Part shown: positions 1 to 5,936 of the stretch, in pieces
How positions within the stretch are numbered: the stretch's first letter is position 1
Layout of the letters: each line of letters opens with the position of its first letter
Assembly (NCBI GenBank): GCA_030604585.1
Contig: JAUVVP010000153.1
Span: 1-5,936, forward strand
DNA length: 5,936 nt
Direction: 5' to 3'
Source of the DNA: Planctomycetota bacterium
GTDB lineage: Bacteria; Planctomycetota; Brocadiia; SM23-32
Notes under the pieces: model-generated
What the model saw: only the letters and a program-made list of their open reading frames with translations
Databases searched by the model: none
What the model was told of the DNA's origin: nothing
Position numbers and translations under genes: made by a program

Positions 1-1977
1 GTCAACCAGCCCCTTGGCGGTGGCTTCGAGAATCTGCCGCGTCAGCGAGCCGGTTACGAAACGGCTGAGCATCTCCACGCGGACCGGATAGTCAGCCATC
101 CGCTCCCGGAAGGTGCGGAAATGCTGCTGCGCCAGCACGGTGGTCGGCACGAGCATGCCCACCTGCCGCCCTCCCATCACGGCCCTGAAGGCGGCCCGCA
201 TGGCCACCTCCGTCTTGCCGTAGCCCACGTCGCCGCAGATCAGCCGGTCCATTGGCCGTTCGGCGCACATGTCGCGCTCTATCTTGCCGATGGAGTCGAG
301 CTGGTCTTCGGTCTCCTCGTAGGGGAACTCCGATTCGAACTGCTGCTGCCACTCTGTGTCGGCCGGAGCGGCGATGCCGAGCTGCGTCTCGCGGATCGCC
401 TGCATCTCGAGCAGCTCGGCGGCGAGGTCTTCCACGGCCGTCTGCGCCCGCTGCCTGGCCCGCACCCACGATGCGCCCCGTATGCGGCTCAACTGGGGCC
501 GGCGGCCGCCGATGCCGATGTAGCGGTGCACCAGCTCTATGCGGTCACATGGGACGTGGACGTGCACAGTGTCGGCGAACTCGATGGCCAGGAAGTCGCG
601 CCTCGTCCCTTCCTCCTCTATGATGCTGGTTCCCAGGAAGCGGCCGATGCCGTGATTGACGTGGATCACCAGGTCGCCGGGCTCCAGTTCCTGGATCGAC
701 TCCAGCGGTCTGCCTTCCCGCCCGTGGGGTATGATACGCCGCTGGCGGTAGCGGCCGAATAGACGGTGATGGGGGATCAGCGCCAGCCCGGCCTCCCGGC
801 AGAGCACCCCGTGGTTGAGGCGGCCCATGCCGAACCGGAGCCGGTCCAGATGTTCGAACTCCCTGTCCCGCAACAGGTTGCGGAAACGCTCCGCCTCCGC
901 CGGGCTTATGCAATAGACTACGGTCTCCTCGTAGTCGCCGCAGATGCGGCCCAGTTCGGCCAGCGTCGAGTCCAGGTCCGGCCCGAACGTGTTCCTCTGC
1001 TGAATGGCGATCGTGACGGCCGCCGCGTCGTCATCCCCGTCGCCGTCGAAGGTCACCGAGGGGTGGGCGGCGAGCATGGCCTTCAGTTCCTCGGGCGGCG
1101 TCAGGAGGTCCTGCTGCTCGGTCTGCTCGAAGACCTCCCGGGCGCGTTCCCACAGGCGCTCGGGCTCGACGGGAAGAACGACGGCCCCCGGCGGCAGATA
1201 GGACAGCAGGTTCGCGGCCGCGGCCGCCTTGCCCCGGCCCGGATGCTCGGAGATGGCGAGCATGCAGCGGGAGATGCGTTCCGTCGAGAGCTGCGTGGCC
1301 GGCTCGAAGGTGCGTATCGAGTCCACCTCGTCGCCGAAGAACTCGACGCGCACCGGCAGGGGAGCGCCGTGCGAATAGACGTCCAGGATGCCGCCGCGCA
1401 GGCAGTATTGGCCCGGCAACTGCACCTGCGGCACGCCCGCGTAGGCGTTGTCCACCAGCCAGGCGACCAGCTCGTGCGGGTCGGCCCCGGCGCCCACCTC
1501 GACCGTGCGCGACCCCCGCCGCAACTGGTCCACCGAGCAGGTCGGCTGGACGAGGGCGTTGACGCTGGTGATGACGACGCGCGTCTGCGGGACGGGCTCC
1601 AGGTAGCCGAACTGGCCGGGGGCGTAGGCGTCCTCCTCGGCCGGGCCGAAGGCTAGGTGGCGGAGCACGCGCAGGCGCGCCCCGAGGATCGCCTCGCTCG
1701 GCTCGTCCACGTCGCCGGGCAGGACCTCGAGGGCGGGGAAGTGGCAGGCCAGGCCCTCGCGGAAGAGGTTCATGTCCTCGGCGAATTCCTCGGCCTCCGC
1801 CCCCGTGGGGCAGACGACCAGGGCCGAGGCGCACACCTTCCCCGTCAGCCAGGCAGCGACAAGGGCCGAGCCGCTGCCCACCGTGCCGATGACTTTGACC
1901 TTCGCGTTGGCGCGCAGAAGGTCCGGCAGTTGCCTGACCGCAGGCAGCCTGCCGATCCTGTCCAGTACCTCCGGCAT
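1..1977 (-). CDS. mfd: Transcription-repair coupling factor Mfd, N-terminal 659 residues (3' end outside window)
   Basis: Mfd is a cytoplasmic ATP-driven DNA translocase. It pushes stalled RNA polymerase off template damage and recruits UvrA to start nucleotide excision repair. Reading the minus strand from ATG 1977-1975 gives an unbroken frame to the window edge. The UvrB-like module shows RGGILDVY (residues 194-201) followed by VRVEFFGDEVDSIR (209-222). A variable middle region includes an acidic run at 311-317. The RNA polymerase interaction domain shows GDLVIHVNHGIGRFLG (434-449). The translocase begins with PMDRLICGDVGYGKTE, whose Walker A lysine is K588, followed by VPTTVLAQQH. The DExH box, the second RecA-like domain and the C-terminal domain lie beyond base 1; about 490 residues are missing if the protein has the usual length near 1150. 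ATG 1977 was chosen because MPEVLDRIG resembles family N-termini. No clear Shine-Dalgarno precedes it, and the frame stays open upstream to 2191, so an earlier GTG (2037 or 2094) is possible but less likely. Confidence 0.96.
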   Translation of the reverse strand, partial: MPEVLDRIGRLPAVRQLPDLLRANAKVKVIGTVGSGSALVAAWLTGKVCASALVVCPTGAEAEEFAEDMNLFREGLACHFPALEVLPGDVDEPSEAILGARLRVLRHLAFGPAEEDAYAPGQFGYLEPVPQTRVVITSVNALVQPTCSVDQLRRGSRTVEVGAGADPHELVAWLVDNAYAGVPQVQLPGQYCLRGGILDVYSHGAPLPVRVEFFGDEVDSIRTFEPATQLSTERISRCMLAISEHPGRGKAAAAANLLSYLPPGAVVLPVEPERLWERAREVFEQTEQQDLLTPPEELKAMLAAHPSVTFDGDGDDDAAAVTIAIQQRNTFGPDLDSTLAELGRICGDYEETVVYCISPAEAERFRNLLRDREFEHLDRLRFGMGRLNHGVLCREAGLALIPHHRLFGRYRQRRIIPHGREGRPLESIQELEPGDLVIHVNHGIGRFLGTSIIEEEGTRRDFLAIEFADTVHVHVPCDRIELVHRYIGIGGRRPQLSRIRGASWVRARQRAQTAVEDLAAELLEMQAIRETQLGIAAPADTEWQQQFESEFPYEETEDQLDSIGKIERDMCAERPMDRLICGDVGYGKTEVAMRAAFRAVMGGRQVGMLVPTTVLAQQHFRTFRERMADYPVRVEMLSRFVTGSLTRQILEATAKGLVD

Positions 1978-2004
1978 CCCGGTAACGCGCGAGGGGAGCG
2001 GAGT

Positions 2005-2025
2005 CGCGGCGCTGCCTGCGCCGCG
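2005..2025 (-). promoter_or_regulatory. GC-rich 8-bp dyad at the presumed mfd transcription start
   Basis: The arms CGCGGCGC (2005-2012) and GCGCCGCG (2018-2025) are perfectly complementary around a 5-nt loop. The dyad begins four bases downstream (minus strand) of the TATAAT box. It would therefore overlap the transcription start, or form a stable hairpin at the extreme 5' end of the mfd message, about 27 nt before the ATG. It could be an operator, an mRNA-stabilising 5' stem, or chance in GC-rich DNA. The sequence shows only the symmetry and its position; the role is inference. Confidence 0.4.
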
Positions 2026-2028
2026 TCC

Positions 2029-2034
2029 ATTATA
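2029..2034 (-). promoter_or_regulatory. Candidate -10 box for mfd
   Basis: The minus strand reads TATAAT, a perfect sigma70-type -10 hexamer in otherwise very GC-rich DNA, 51 bp upstream of the mfd ATG. Transcription would start near 2022 and leave a 5' leader of about 45 nt. The -35 region is poor: at 17-bp spacing the hexamer is TACCAA (2052-2057), which matches TTGACA at only two positions. The call rests on the perfect -10 and its placement just before the gene. Confidence 0.4.
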
Positions 2035-2105
2035 CACGCCGGCGGCGGGATTGGTAGGGAAGGACGCAGCGCAGGCGGAAGCTTGCTGCTCCACACCGAG
2101 GGTGC

Positions 2106-2131
2106 CACGCCCAAGCGATGGCTTGAGCGTG
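2106..2131 (-). repeat. Strong 11-bp stem-loop between the lyase gene and mfd
   Basis: On the transcribed minus strand CACGCTCAAGC, loop CATC, GCTTGGGCGTG forms an 11-bp stem with one U-G wobble. It lies 60-85 nt past the lyase stop codon. No T-run follows, so it is not a classic intrinsic terminator; it may protect the mRNA 3' end, aid termination, or be part of a dispersed palindromic repeat. The outer half of the arm at 2106-2113 can pair instead with TGGGCGTG at 2143-2150. Confidence 0.5.
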
Positions 2132-2154
2132 CTCCTCCGCACTGGGCGTGCTCC
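2124..2154. repeat. Short direct repeat, TGRGCGTGCTCC twice
   Basis: TGAGCGTGCTCC (2124-2135) and TGGGCGTGCTCC (2143-2154) are 12-bp copies differing at one base, offset by 19 bp. The first copy overlaps the right arm of the stem-loop at 2106-2131. The second supplies an alternative perfect 8-bp partner for that stem's left arm. This looks like internal duplication within a palindromic repeat unit. It does not encode anything visible. Confidence 0.5.
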
Positions 2155-2161
2155 CGGCGGG

Positions 2162-2187
2162 CCGCACCGGCCCCGGCTCCTGTGCGG
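2162..2187 (-). terminator. Weak terminator-like hairpin just after the lyase gene
   Basis: CCGCAC (2162-2167) and GTGCGG (2182-2187) form a perfect 6-bp stem with a GC-rich 14-nt loop. It starts only three bases after the lyase stop codon on the minus strand. No U-tract follows, so intrinsic termination is doubtful. Rho-dependent ending or simple 3' protection are equally plausible. Confidence 0.25.
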
Positions 2188-2190
2188 TTG

Positions 2191-3963
2191 CTAACTGGCG
2201 GCGGCGGCCCACTCGGACAGGGGGATGACTTCGGGCTCCGGGGCACCGCGGCCGGCGGGGCGGAACAGCACGGCGACGCGCAAGGCGCGCCGCCCCTCGG
2301 GGATCGGCAGGCGGAGGGCCAGCTTCCGCGTCCCCTCGTTCTGGTTCTGCGGCGGCGGCGGGGAGGTGGACAGGACTTCGAACGCCGCGCCGGCCGGCTC
2401 CAGCACCTTCACCTCCAGGCGCTTGCCGCCTTGCGAGAGGACCGCACCTTCGCCGTCGAGTTCGGCCTCGGACTCGGTGATGAAGCTCCAGGTCAGCTCG
2501 CCGGCCGCATCCTTCGCCTCGACCTCGTCCTGGACGAGGACGGCGGCCCGGTTCAGCATCATCACCCCGCGCCGGGCGCCCTCGGCCGCGTCGGCGTAGG
2601 CCTCCCCCAGGTCGCAGATGGCGTATGCCCTCTCGGGCGAACTGTGGAAGGACTCGATCCGCGCGACCGCTTCGGGGTCCTGGTTCCGACCGTCCAGCGC
2701 AACGACGTTGTGGCCTTCGGTGTTGGCGCGGAAGTAGGTCCAGCGCAGGTCGCCGAACCAGCCGGGCAGGCTGTAGGCGTCCGCGCCCAGGTCGGCCACC
2801 CACCGCACGCCGTGCGCGTCGAGGACGAACGAGCCCAGGTCCAGGTGGCCGTGGTTGACCTTGTTGTCTCCGCCTTTGAAGCCGACGTAGAGGGCGTCGC
2901 CGTCCCAGCCGCTGCGCAAGCAGACGACCTCGGCGCCGCGGAAGTAGGCGTCGAGCGGCCTGGGCGCGCGGGCCGGCGGCTGCTGCCACCACAGGAGGGT
3001 GGCGATGTCCTTGTGGGCGTCGTGGTCCCAGCGTTCCCACTCCCAGCCCGCGTACGCGGGGCGGCCGAAGCGGCGCGCCAGCCAGAACATCGCCGGGGCG
3101 TTCGCAACGCGCGAGGTTGCGTCGGCGAAGTTGAAGGACCGGCCGACGGGGCCCGTGGTGTGCAGGCGGAACTCGCCCGTCTTCGAGAAGCCTTCCGCCT
3201 CCGACAGGCCGAAGTCCGTCCCCAGCGCCGACTCCAGGCAGGCGAAGAAGGCGGCGATGTAGCCCGTGGCGTACTGCCAGTACATGGGGCCCTCCCCGCA
3301 GGCGCCGTCCGGGCCGTAGCTGGCCATGGCCGTGGGATAGTGTTCGATTGCGAAGCGCAGCGCCCGCTCGGCGACGCCCCGATGTTCGTGGGCAACCGCC
3401 AGGGCGCCGATCCCGCAGCCGCCGTGGCAGACCTGGTTCCAGTTGTGCTCCACCACCGACCACCAGACTTCCTGCTCGCAGCCGTCGATGTAAGGGCCGA
3501 GCCCCGTCTCGACGATGGCCCCGCCGATCACGTCCCGCTCGTCATCGGACATGCAGGGCTGCGTCCAGTCGTAGCCGATGCCGAGGGCGTGTGTCATCTC
3601 CGCCACGTCGAGGAAATGCGAGGGGTTCCAGGTCGAGAAGCCCGCGGCCGTCAGCATGAAGCGGATCGCCCTGCGTGCATAGCTCTCCTGGTCGGTCAGC
3701 AGATAGGCGCCGGCGAGCGTGCGGATGCTCCACAGGTAGCGGCGGGACGTGCCGAGCATCGTGTGGCGCACGTCGAACCTGGGTTGGGGCGGCTCCCGCT
3801 CCAGCAGGGCGTCCGCCTGCGCCACCAGGCCGGCCTTGATCGTGCGCAGCTCGTCGCAGGATTCGACCCGCTGGCGCAGGTCCTGCACCGAATCGGGTGT
3901 GACCAGGAGGTAGGGATGCCGTAGGGTCAGGGTCTTCAGCGGCTTGTTCGAGTCTGGGCTCAT
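2191..3963 (-). CDS. Heparinase II/III-like polysaccharide lyase family protein
   Basis: This 590-residue protein resembles the heparinase II/III and alginate-lyase superfamily, which cleaves uronic-acid polysaccharides by beta-elimination. The N-terminal half (about 1-310) is the alpha-helical toroid. It holds EHNWNQ (172-177), a likely substrate and acid-neutralising site, and GEGPMYWQYATGY (223-235), which carries the candidate catalytic tyrosine (Y228, Y231 or Y235). The C-terminal beta-sandwich half holds NHGHLDLGSFVLDA (370-383), WVADLG (388-393) and FRANTEGHNV (411-420). By analogy with heparinase II, H371 would be catalytic and H373, D391 and H418 would bind zinc; this is inferred from motif order, not from an alignment. 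A proline-rich stretch (SPPPPQNQN, 534-542) lies near the C-terminus. The N-terminus (MSPDSNKPLKTLTLRHPYLL) has no signal peptide, which is unusual for a lyase of extracellular polymers and suggests cytosolic action on imported oligosaccharides. ATG 3963 has GAGGT upstream at good spacing. The exact substrate cannot be told from sequence. Confidence 0.88.
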   Translation of the reverse strand: MSPDSNKPLKTLTLRHPYLLVTPDSVQDLRQRVESCDELRTIKAGLVAQADALLEREPPQPRFDVRHTMLGTSRRYLWSIRTLAGAYLLTDQESYARRAIRFMLTAAGFSTWNPSHFLDVAEMTHALGIGYDWTQPCMSDDERDVIGGAIVETGLGPYIDGCEQEVWWSVVEHNWNQVCHGGCGIGALAVAHEHRGVAERALRFAIEHYPTAMASYGPDGACGEGPMYWQYATGYIAAFFACLESALGTDFGLSEAEGFSKTGEFRLHTTGPVGRSFNFADATSRVANAPAMFWLARRFGRPAYAGWEWERWDHDAHKDIATLLWWQQPPARAPRPLDAYFRGAEVVCLRSGWDGDALYVGFKGGDNKVNHGHLDLGSFVLDAHGVRWVADLGADAYSLPGWFGDLRWTYFRANTEGHNVVALDGRNQDPEAVARIESFHSSPERAYAICDLGEAYADAAEGARRGVMMLNRAAVLVQDEVEAKDAAGELTWSFITESEAELDGEGAVLSQGGKRLEVKVLEPAGAAFEVLSTSPPPPQNQNEGTRKLALRLPIPEGRRALRVAVLFRPAGRGAPEPEVIPLSEWAAAAS

Positions 3964-3971
3964 TCGGCGCT

Positions 3972-3976
3972 ACCTC
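3972..3976 (-). promoter_or_regulatory. Ribosome binding site of the lyase gene
   Basis: The minus strand reads GAGGT, eight bases before the ATG at 3963-3961. It is the clearest Shine-Dalgarno match of the three genes and fixes the lyase start codon. Confidence 0.6.
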
Positions 3977-4005
3977 GCGTGTAGCTCGGGCCCTTGGCCG
4001 GATCG

Positions 4006-4169
4006 GTCATTCCGAGCCCCATCTCGGGCGCGAGGAATCTCGATCACGCGGTGGGCGTCACAAAGCCAGCAACCCGCGTATCACATGGCGGGCTCCCAGA
4101 TCGAGATTCCCGCCGTAGGCAGGTAAACCTCGTCGCGCGCCATTGTGGCTGCGCGCTCCTCGGAATGAC
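4006..4169. repeat. Nested inverted-repeat element, copy 1 (164 bp)
   Basis: The ends GTCATTCCGAG (4006-4016) and CTCGGAATGAC (4159-4169) are perfect 11-bp inverted repeats. Inside them, GGAATCTCGATC (4034-4045) and GATCGAGATTCC (4099-4110) form a second perfect 12-bp pair. The whole unit could fold into a long branched hairpin or cruciform. No open reading frame of note lies within it. It fills most of the gap between gatA and the lyase gene and shares its end and inner motifs with the element at 5831-5935, so both belong to one dispersed family. Similar CATTC(C/T)GAG...AATCTC palindromes occur in many bacterial genomes to my recollection; I cannot check that here. It resembles a non-autonomous palindromic (REP or MITE-like) element. 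Confidence 0.75.
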
Positions 4170-4171
4170 AA
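4142..4171 (-). promoter_or_regulatory. Weak promoter-like pair upstream of the lyase gene
   Basis: On the minus strand TTGTCA (4166-4171, five of six matches to TTGACA) lies 18 bp from CACAAT (4142-4147, four of six matches to TATAAT). The -35 hexamer is formed largely by the terminal repeat of the palindromic element. Transcription from here would carry a leader of about 170 nt containing most of the element. No better promoter was seen in the gap. Confidence 0.25.
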
Positions 4172-4191
4172 GGAGCAGGTGCCCTGCCTTT
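4170..4191. terminator. Small hairpin downstream of gatA
   Basis: GCAGG (4175-4179), loop TGC and CCTGC (4183-4187) form a 5-bp stem, extendable past a bulged A. It begins about 10 nt after the gatA stop codon. CTTTT follows on the plus strand, so the shape best fits a plus-strand terminator. On the gatA-sense strand the following bases are only TCCTTGT, so it would be a weak terminator for gatA. Confidence 0.3.
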
Positions 4192-4196
4192 TGCGC

Positions 4197-5696
4197 TCAG
4201 GCTGGCACGTCGGGCACGCGCAGGTGCCAGTCCGTCTCGCGCTGGTAGGCGGCGCCGGCGCGCAGCAGGGCGGCCTCGTCCCAGTGAGTCGCCATCAGTT
4301 GCATGCCGATCGGCAGGCCGCCATCGGTGAAGCCGCACGGGAGCGAGATGCCGCAGTTGCCGGCCAGGTCGCAGGGGATGGTGAAGACATCGTTCAGATA
4401 CATCTCGAGCGGGTCTTCGGTCTTCTCGCCGATCTTGAAGGCCGGCGTCGGGCTGGTGGGGCCGAAAAGGAGGTCCACTTCCTCGAAGGCCCGGTCGAAG
4501 TCCTCCTTGATGAGGCGCCTGACGCGGGCCGCCTGCAGGTAGTAGGCGTCGTAGTAGCCGCTGCTGAGCACATAGGTGCCCAGCATGATGCGGCGCTTCA
4601 CCTCGTCGCCGAATCCCTCGCCGCGCGTCTTGCTGTACATGCCGATCATGTCGGCGTGGCCTTCGCTGCGGTGGCCGTACTTGACGCCGTCGTAGCGGGC
4701 CAGGTTGGAGCTGGCCTCGGCGGTGCAGATGATGTAGTAGCAGGCCACCGCGAAGCTGGACAGCTTGCCCCCTTCCATGTCAATGCCGCTGTGGGGCAGC
4801 GAGACGTCCACGAAGCGCACGCCGAGCCGCTCGAACTCCCGCCGGGCCTCCTCCAGGGCCGCCGCCACCTCGCCGTCCAGGCCCCCCTCGATGAAGAACT
4901 CCCGCGGCAGCCCGAAGGTCAGCCCCTTGACCGGCCCTGCGAGGGCGGCGGCGTAGTCATCCGGCTCCCGGCGAGTGCAGGTCGAATCGCGCTCGTCGGG
5001 CGCGGCGATCACCTGAAGCAGCAGGGCGGAGTCTTCGACGGTCCGCGTGATCGGCCCCACCTGGTCGAGGGAGCTGGCGAAGGCCACCACTCCGTAGCGG
5101 CTCACCCGGCCGTAGGTCGGCTTCAGGCCGACGACGCCGCAGAGGGCGGCCGGTTGGCGGATCGAGCCGCCCGTGTCGGTGCCCAGCGCCAGCGGCGCCA
5201 TGCCGACGGCGACGGCCGCGGCGCTTCCTCCGCTGGAGCCGCCGGGAGCGCGGCTGGTGTCCCACGGGTTCCTGGTGATCTTGAAGCCGCTGTTCTCGGT
5301 CGAGGAGCCCATCGCGAACTCGTCCATGTTGGTCTTGCCGATGATGACGGCGTCCTCGGCCAGGAGCCGTTCGACCACGTGGGCATCGTAAGGCGGCACG
5401 AAGTTGTACAGGATCTTCGAGGCACAGGTGGTCCGCACCCCGCGCGTGCAAATGATGTCCTTGACGGCTATCGGCACGCCGGCCAGCAGGCCCATCTCTT
5501 CGCCGCGCGAGCGCTTCTCGTCCAGGGCGCGGGCCCGCTCCAGGGCTTCCTCTTCGGTCACGGTCAGGAAGGCGTCAACGGCCGGCTCGCTCTGCCGGAT
5601 GCGGGCCAGGTGCTCTTCGATGATGCTCCCGGCGGTCCGCTCGCCGCTCAGGAAAGCGTTGCGGATGCTGGTAGCCGTCGCCGGGGCGTCGCTCAT
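4197..5696 (-). CDS. gatA: Asp-tRNA(Asn)/Glu-tRNA(Gln) amidotransferase subunit A
   Basis: GatA is the glutaminase subunit of the cytoplasmic GatCAB complex. It releases ammonia from glutamine, which GatB uses to convert Glu-tRNA(Gln) to Gln-tRNA(Gln) or Asp-tRNA(Asn) to Asn-tRNA(Asn). The 499-residue product carries the full amidase signature. GVPIAVKD holds K79, [13 protein letters not shown] holds S154, and [11 protein letters not shown] holds nucleophile S178; these are the same numbers I recall for the Ser-cis-Ser-Lys triad of Staphylococcus aureus GatA, which supports the chosen ATG at 5696-5694. GRVSRYG (196-202) and [14 protein letters not shown] (365-378) are typical of GatA rather than of other amidases. 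R369 and D436 (in YLNDVFT) sit where the glutamine-binding residues are expected. The frame is open a further 45 codons upstream to ATG 5831, but that extension is not GatA-like and would overlap the promoter and end beside the repeat. No gatC lies in the 240 bp upstream and gatB does not follow, so the complex is probably encoded at dispersed sites. The Shine-Dalgarno is weak (AGAG). Confidence 0.96.
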   Translation of the reverse strand: MSDAPATATSIRNAFLSGERTAGSIIEEHLARIRQSEPAVDAFLTVTEEEALERARALDEKRSRGEEMGLLAGVPIAVKDIICTRGVRTTCASKILYNFVPPYDAHVVERLLAEDAVIIGKTNMDEFAMGSSTENSGFKITRNPWDTSRAPGGSSGGSAAAVAVGMAPLALGTDTGGSIRQPAALCGVVGLKPTYGRVSRYGVVAFASSLDQVGPITRTVEDSALLLQVIAAPDERDSTCTRREPDDYAAALAGPVKGLTFGLPREFFIEGGLDGEVAAALEEARREFERLGVRFVDVSLPHSGIDMEGGKLSSFAVACYYIICTAEASSNLARYDGVKYGHRSEGHADMIGMYSKTRGEGFGDEVKRRIMLGTYVLSSGYYDAYYLQAARVRRLIKEDFDRAFEEVDLLFGPTSPTPAFKIGEKTEDPLEMYLNDVFTIPCDLAGNCGISLPCGFTDGGLPIGMQLMATHWDEAALLRAGAAYQRETDWHLRVPDVPA

Positions 5697-5733
5697 GGTG
5701 CTCTGGATCGATTGGTCAAGATGGGGAGACGGC

Positions 5734-5762
5734 ATTGTAGCCCGCATCCTGCCGCCGTTCAA
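5734..5762 (-). promoter_or_regulatory. gatA: Candidate sigma70-type promoter for gatA
   Basis: The minus strand carries TTGAAC (5757-5762), a 17-bp spacer, then TACAAT (5734-5739). This gives four of six and five of six matches to the -35 and -10 consensus at optimal spacing. Transcription would start near 5727, about 30 nt before the gatA ATG. It is the best promoter in the window and argues that gatA is transcribed independently of whatever lies upstream. Confidence 0.5.
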
Positions 5763-5830
5763 GGAATGCGCGGAAGAGCCATTTTCGCTGTTGACGTCGC
5801 GAAAGGCGCCGGCCCAGAGCCCGCGAGGCA

Positions 5831-5935
5831 TGTCATTCTGAGGGCCGGATCCTGTAGGCGCGAAGAATCTCGTCGTAACTCCTTGCGCAACAACCAGATC
5901 CTTCGGCGCCTAAGCCGAGGCGCCTCAGGATGACA
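5831..5935. repeat. Nested inverted-repeat element, copy 2 (105 bp)
   Basis: The ends TGTCATTCTGAGG (5831-5843) and CCTCAGGATGACA (5923-5935) are 13-bp inverted repeats with one mismatch. Inside, GAAGAATCT (5862-5870) pairs with AGATCCTTC (5897-5905), again with one mismatch, and flanking GGCGC/GGCGCC bases extend the stem. The end motif (GTCATTC(C/T)GAG) and inner motif (CGA(A/G)GAATCTCG) match copy 1 at 4006-4169, but the central part differs in sequence and length. It lies between the gatA promoter and the window edge. No gene was found in 5697-5936. Confidence 0.7.
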
Positions 5936-5936
5936 C

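Noticed and set aside
766..1656. 296-codon open frame on the plus strand
   Set aside because: It is antisense to mfd, with biased composition and no recognisable domain.
2030..3463. 477-codon minus-strand frame inside the lyase gene, extending into the mfd spacer
   Set aside because: Its translation is arginine-, glycine- and proline-rich with no motifs. The overlapping frame encodes a clear lyase.
1657..3924. 755-codon open frame on the plus strand
   Set aside because: It lies antisense to mfd and the lyase gene, spans their intergenic region, is low-complexity (rich in A, G, R, V) and shows no family motif. It is a GC-rich shadow frame.
4081..4338. 85-codon minus-strand frame across the gatA stop codon and copy 1 of the repeat
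   Set aside because: It begins in the palindromic element, overlaps gatA out of frame and has no ribosome binding site or recognisable similarity.
5697..5831. 45-codon N-terminal extension of gatA from ATG 5831
   Set aside because: The extension does not resemble GatA, overlaps the best promoter in the window, and would shift the catalytic triad away from the usual K79/S154/S178 numbering.
4143..5933. 596-codon open frame on the plus strand
   Set aside because: It is antisense to the whole of gatA and reads through both flanking repeats. The minus-strand frame has unmistakable GatA motifs, so this is a shadow.
1..5936. CRISPR array, toxin-antitoxin pair, phage-defence cluster, tRNA or rRNA gene
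   Set aside because: No regularly spaced direct repeats, no small paired reading frames with RBS, and no tRNA-like cloverleaf were seen. The window is mostly housekeeping coding sequence.

Overview
This is a GC-rich bacterial window (roughly two thirds G+C by eye) with three protein-coding genes, all on the minus strand. Read in the direction of transcription (right to left) they are gatA (complete), a heparinase II/III-like polysaccharide lyase (complete) and mfd (N-terminal 659 codons, running off the left edge). The long open frames on the plus strand are antisense shadows of these genes. The composition, the gene content and the dispersed palindromic repeats fit a Planctomycetota-like or similar uncultured GC-rich lineage. 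That assignment is a low-confidence inference; no marker here settles it.

Layout, right to left. Bases 5697-5936 hold a dispersed inverted-repeat element (5831-5935) and a good sigma70-type promoter for gatA (TTGAAC-N17-TACAAT, 5734-5762). gatA occupies 4197-5696. Bases 3964-4196 hold a small GC hairpin just after gatA, a second and longer copy of the inverted-repeat element (4006-4169), a weak promoter-like pair, and the ribosome binding site of the lyase gene. The lyase occupies 2191-3963. Bases 1978-2190 hold two stem-loops, one with an alternative pairing partner, then a TATAAT -10 box and an 8-bp GC dyad at the expected transcription start of mfd. mfd fills 1-1977.

The genes do not form an obvious functional unit. 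gatA belongs to tRNA-dependent amidation (Gln-tRNA/Asn-tRNA formation), mfd to transcription-coupled repair, and the lyase to polyanionic polysaccharide breakdown. Each intergenic gap is over 200 bp and contains promoter-like or stem-loop sequence, so they look like separate transcription units. I see no CRISPR array, RNA gene, transposase or clearly novel system. The features most worth a second look are the paired repeat elements flanking gatA and the structured spacer between the lyase gene and mfd.
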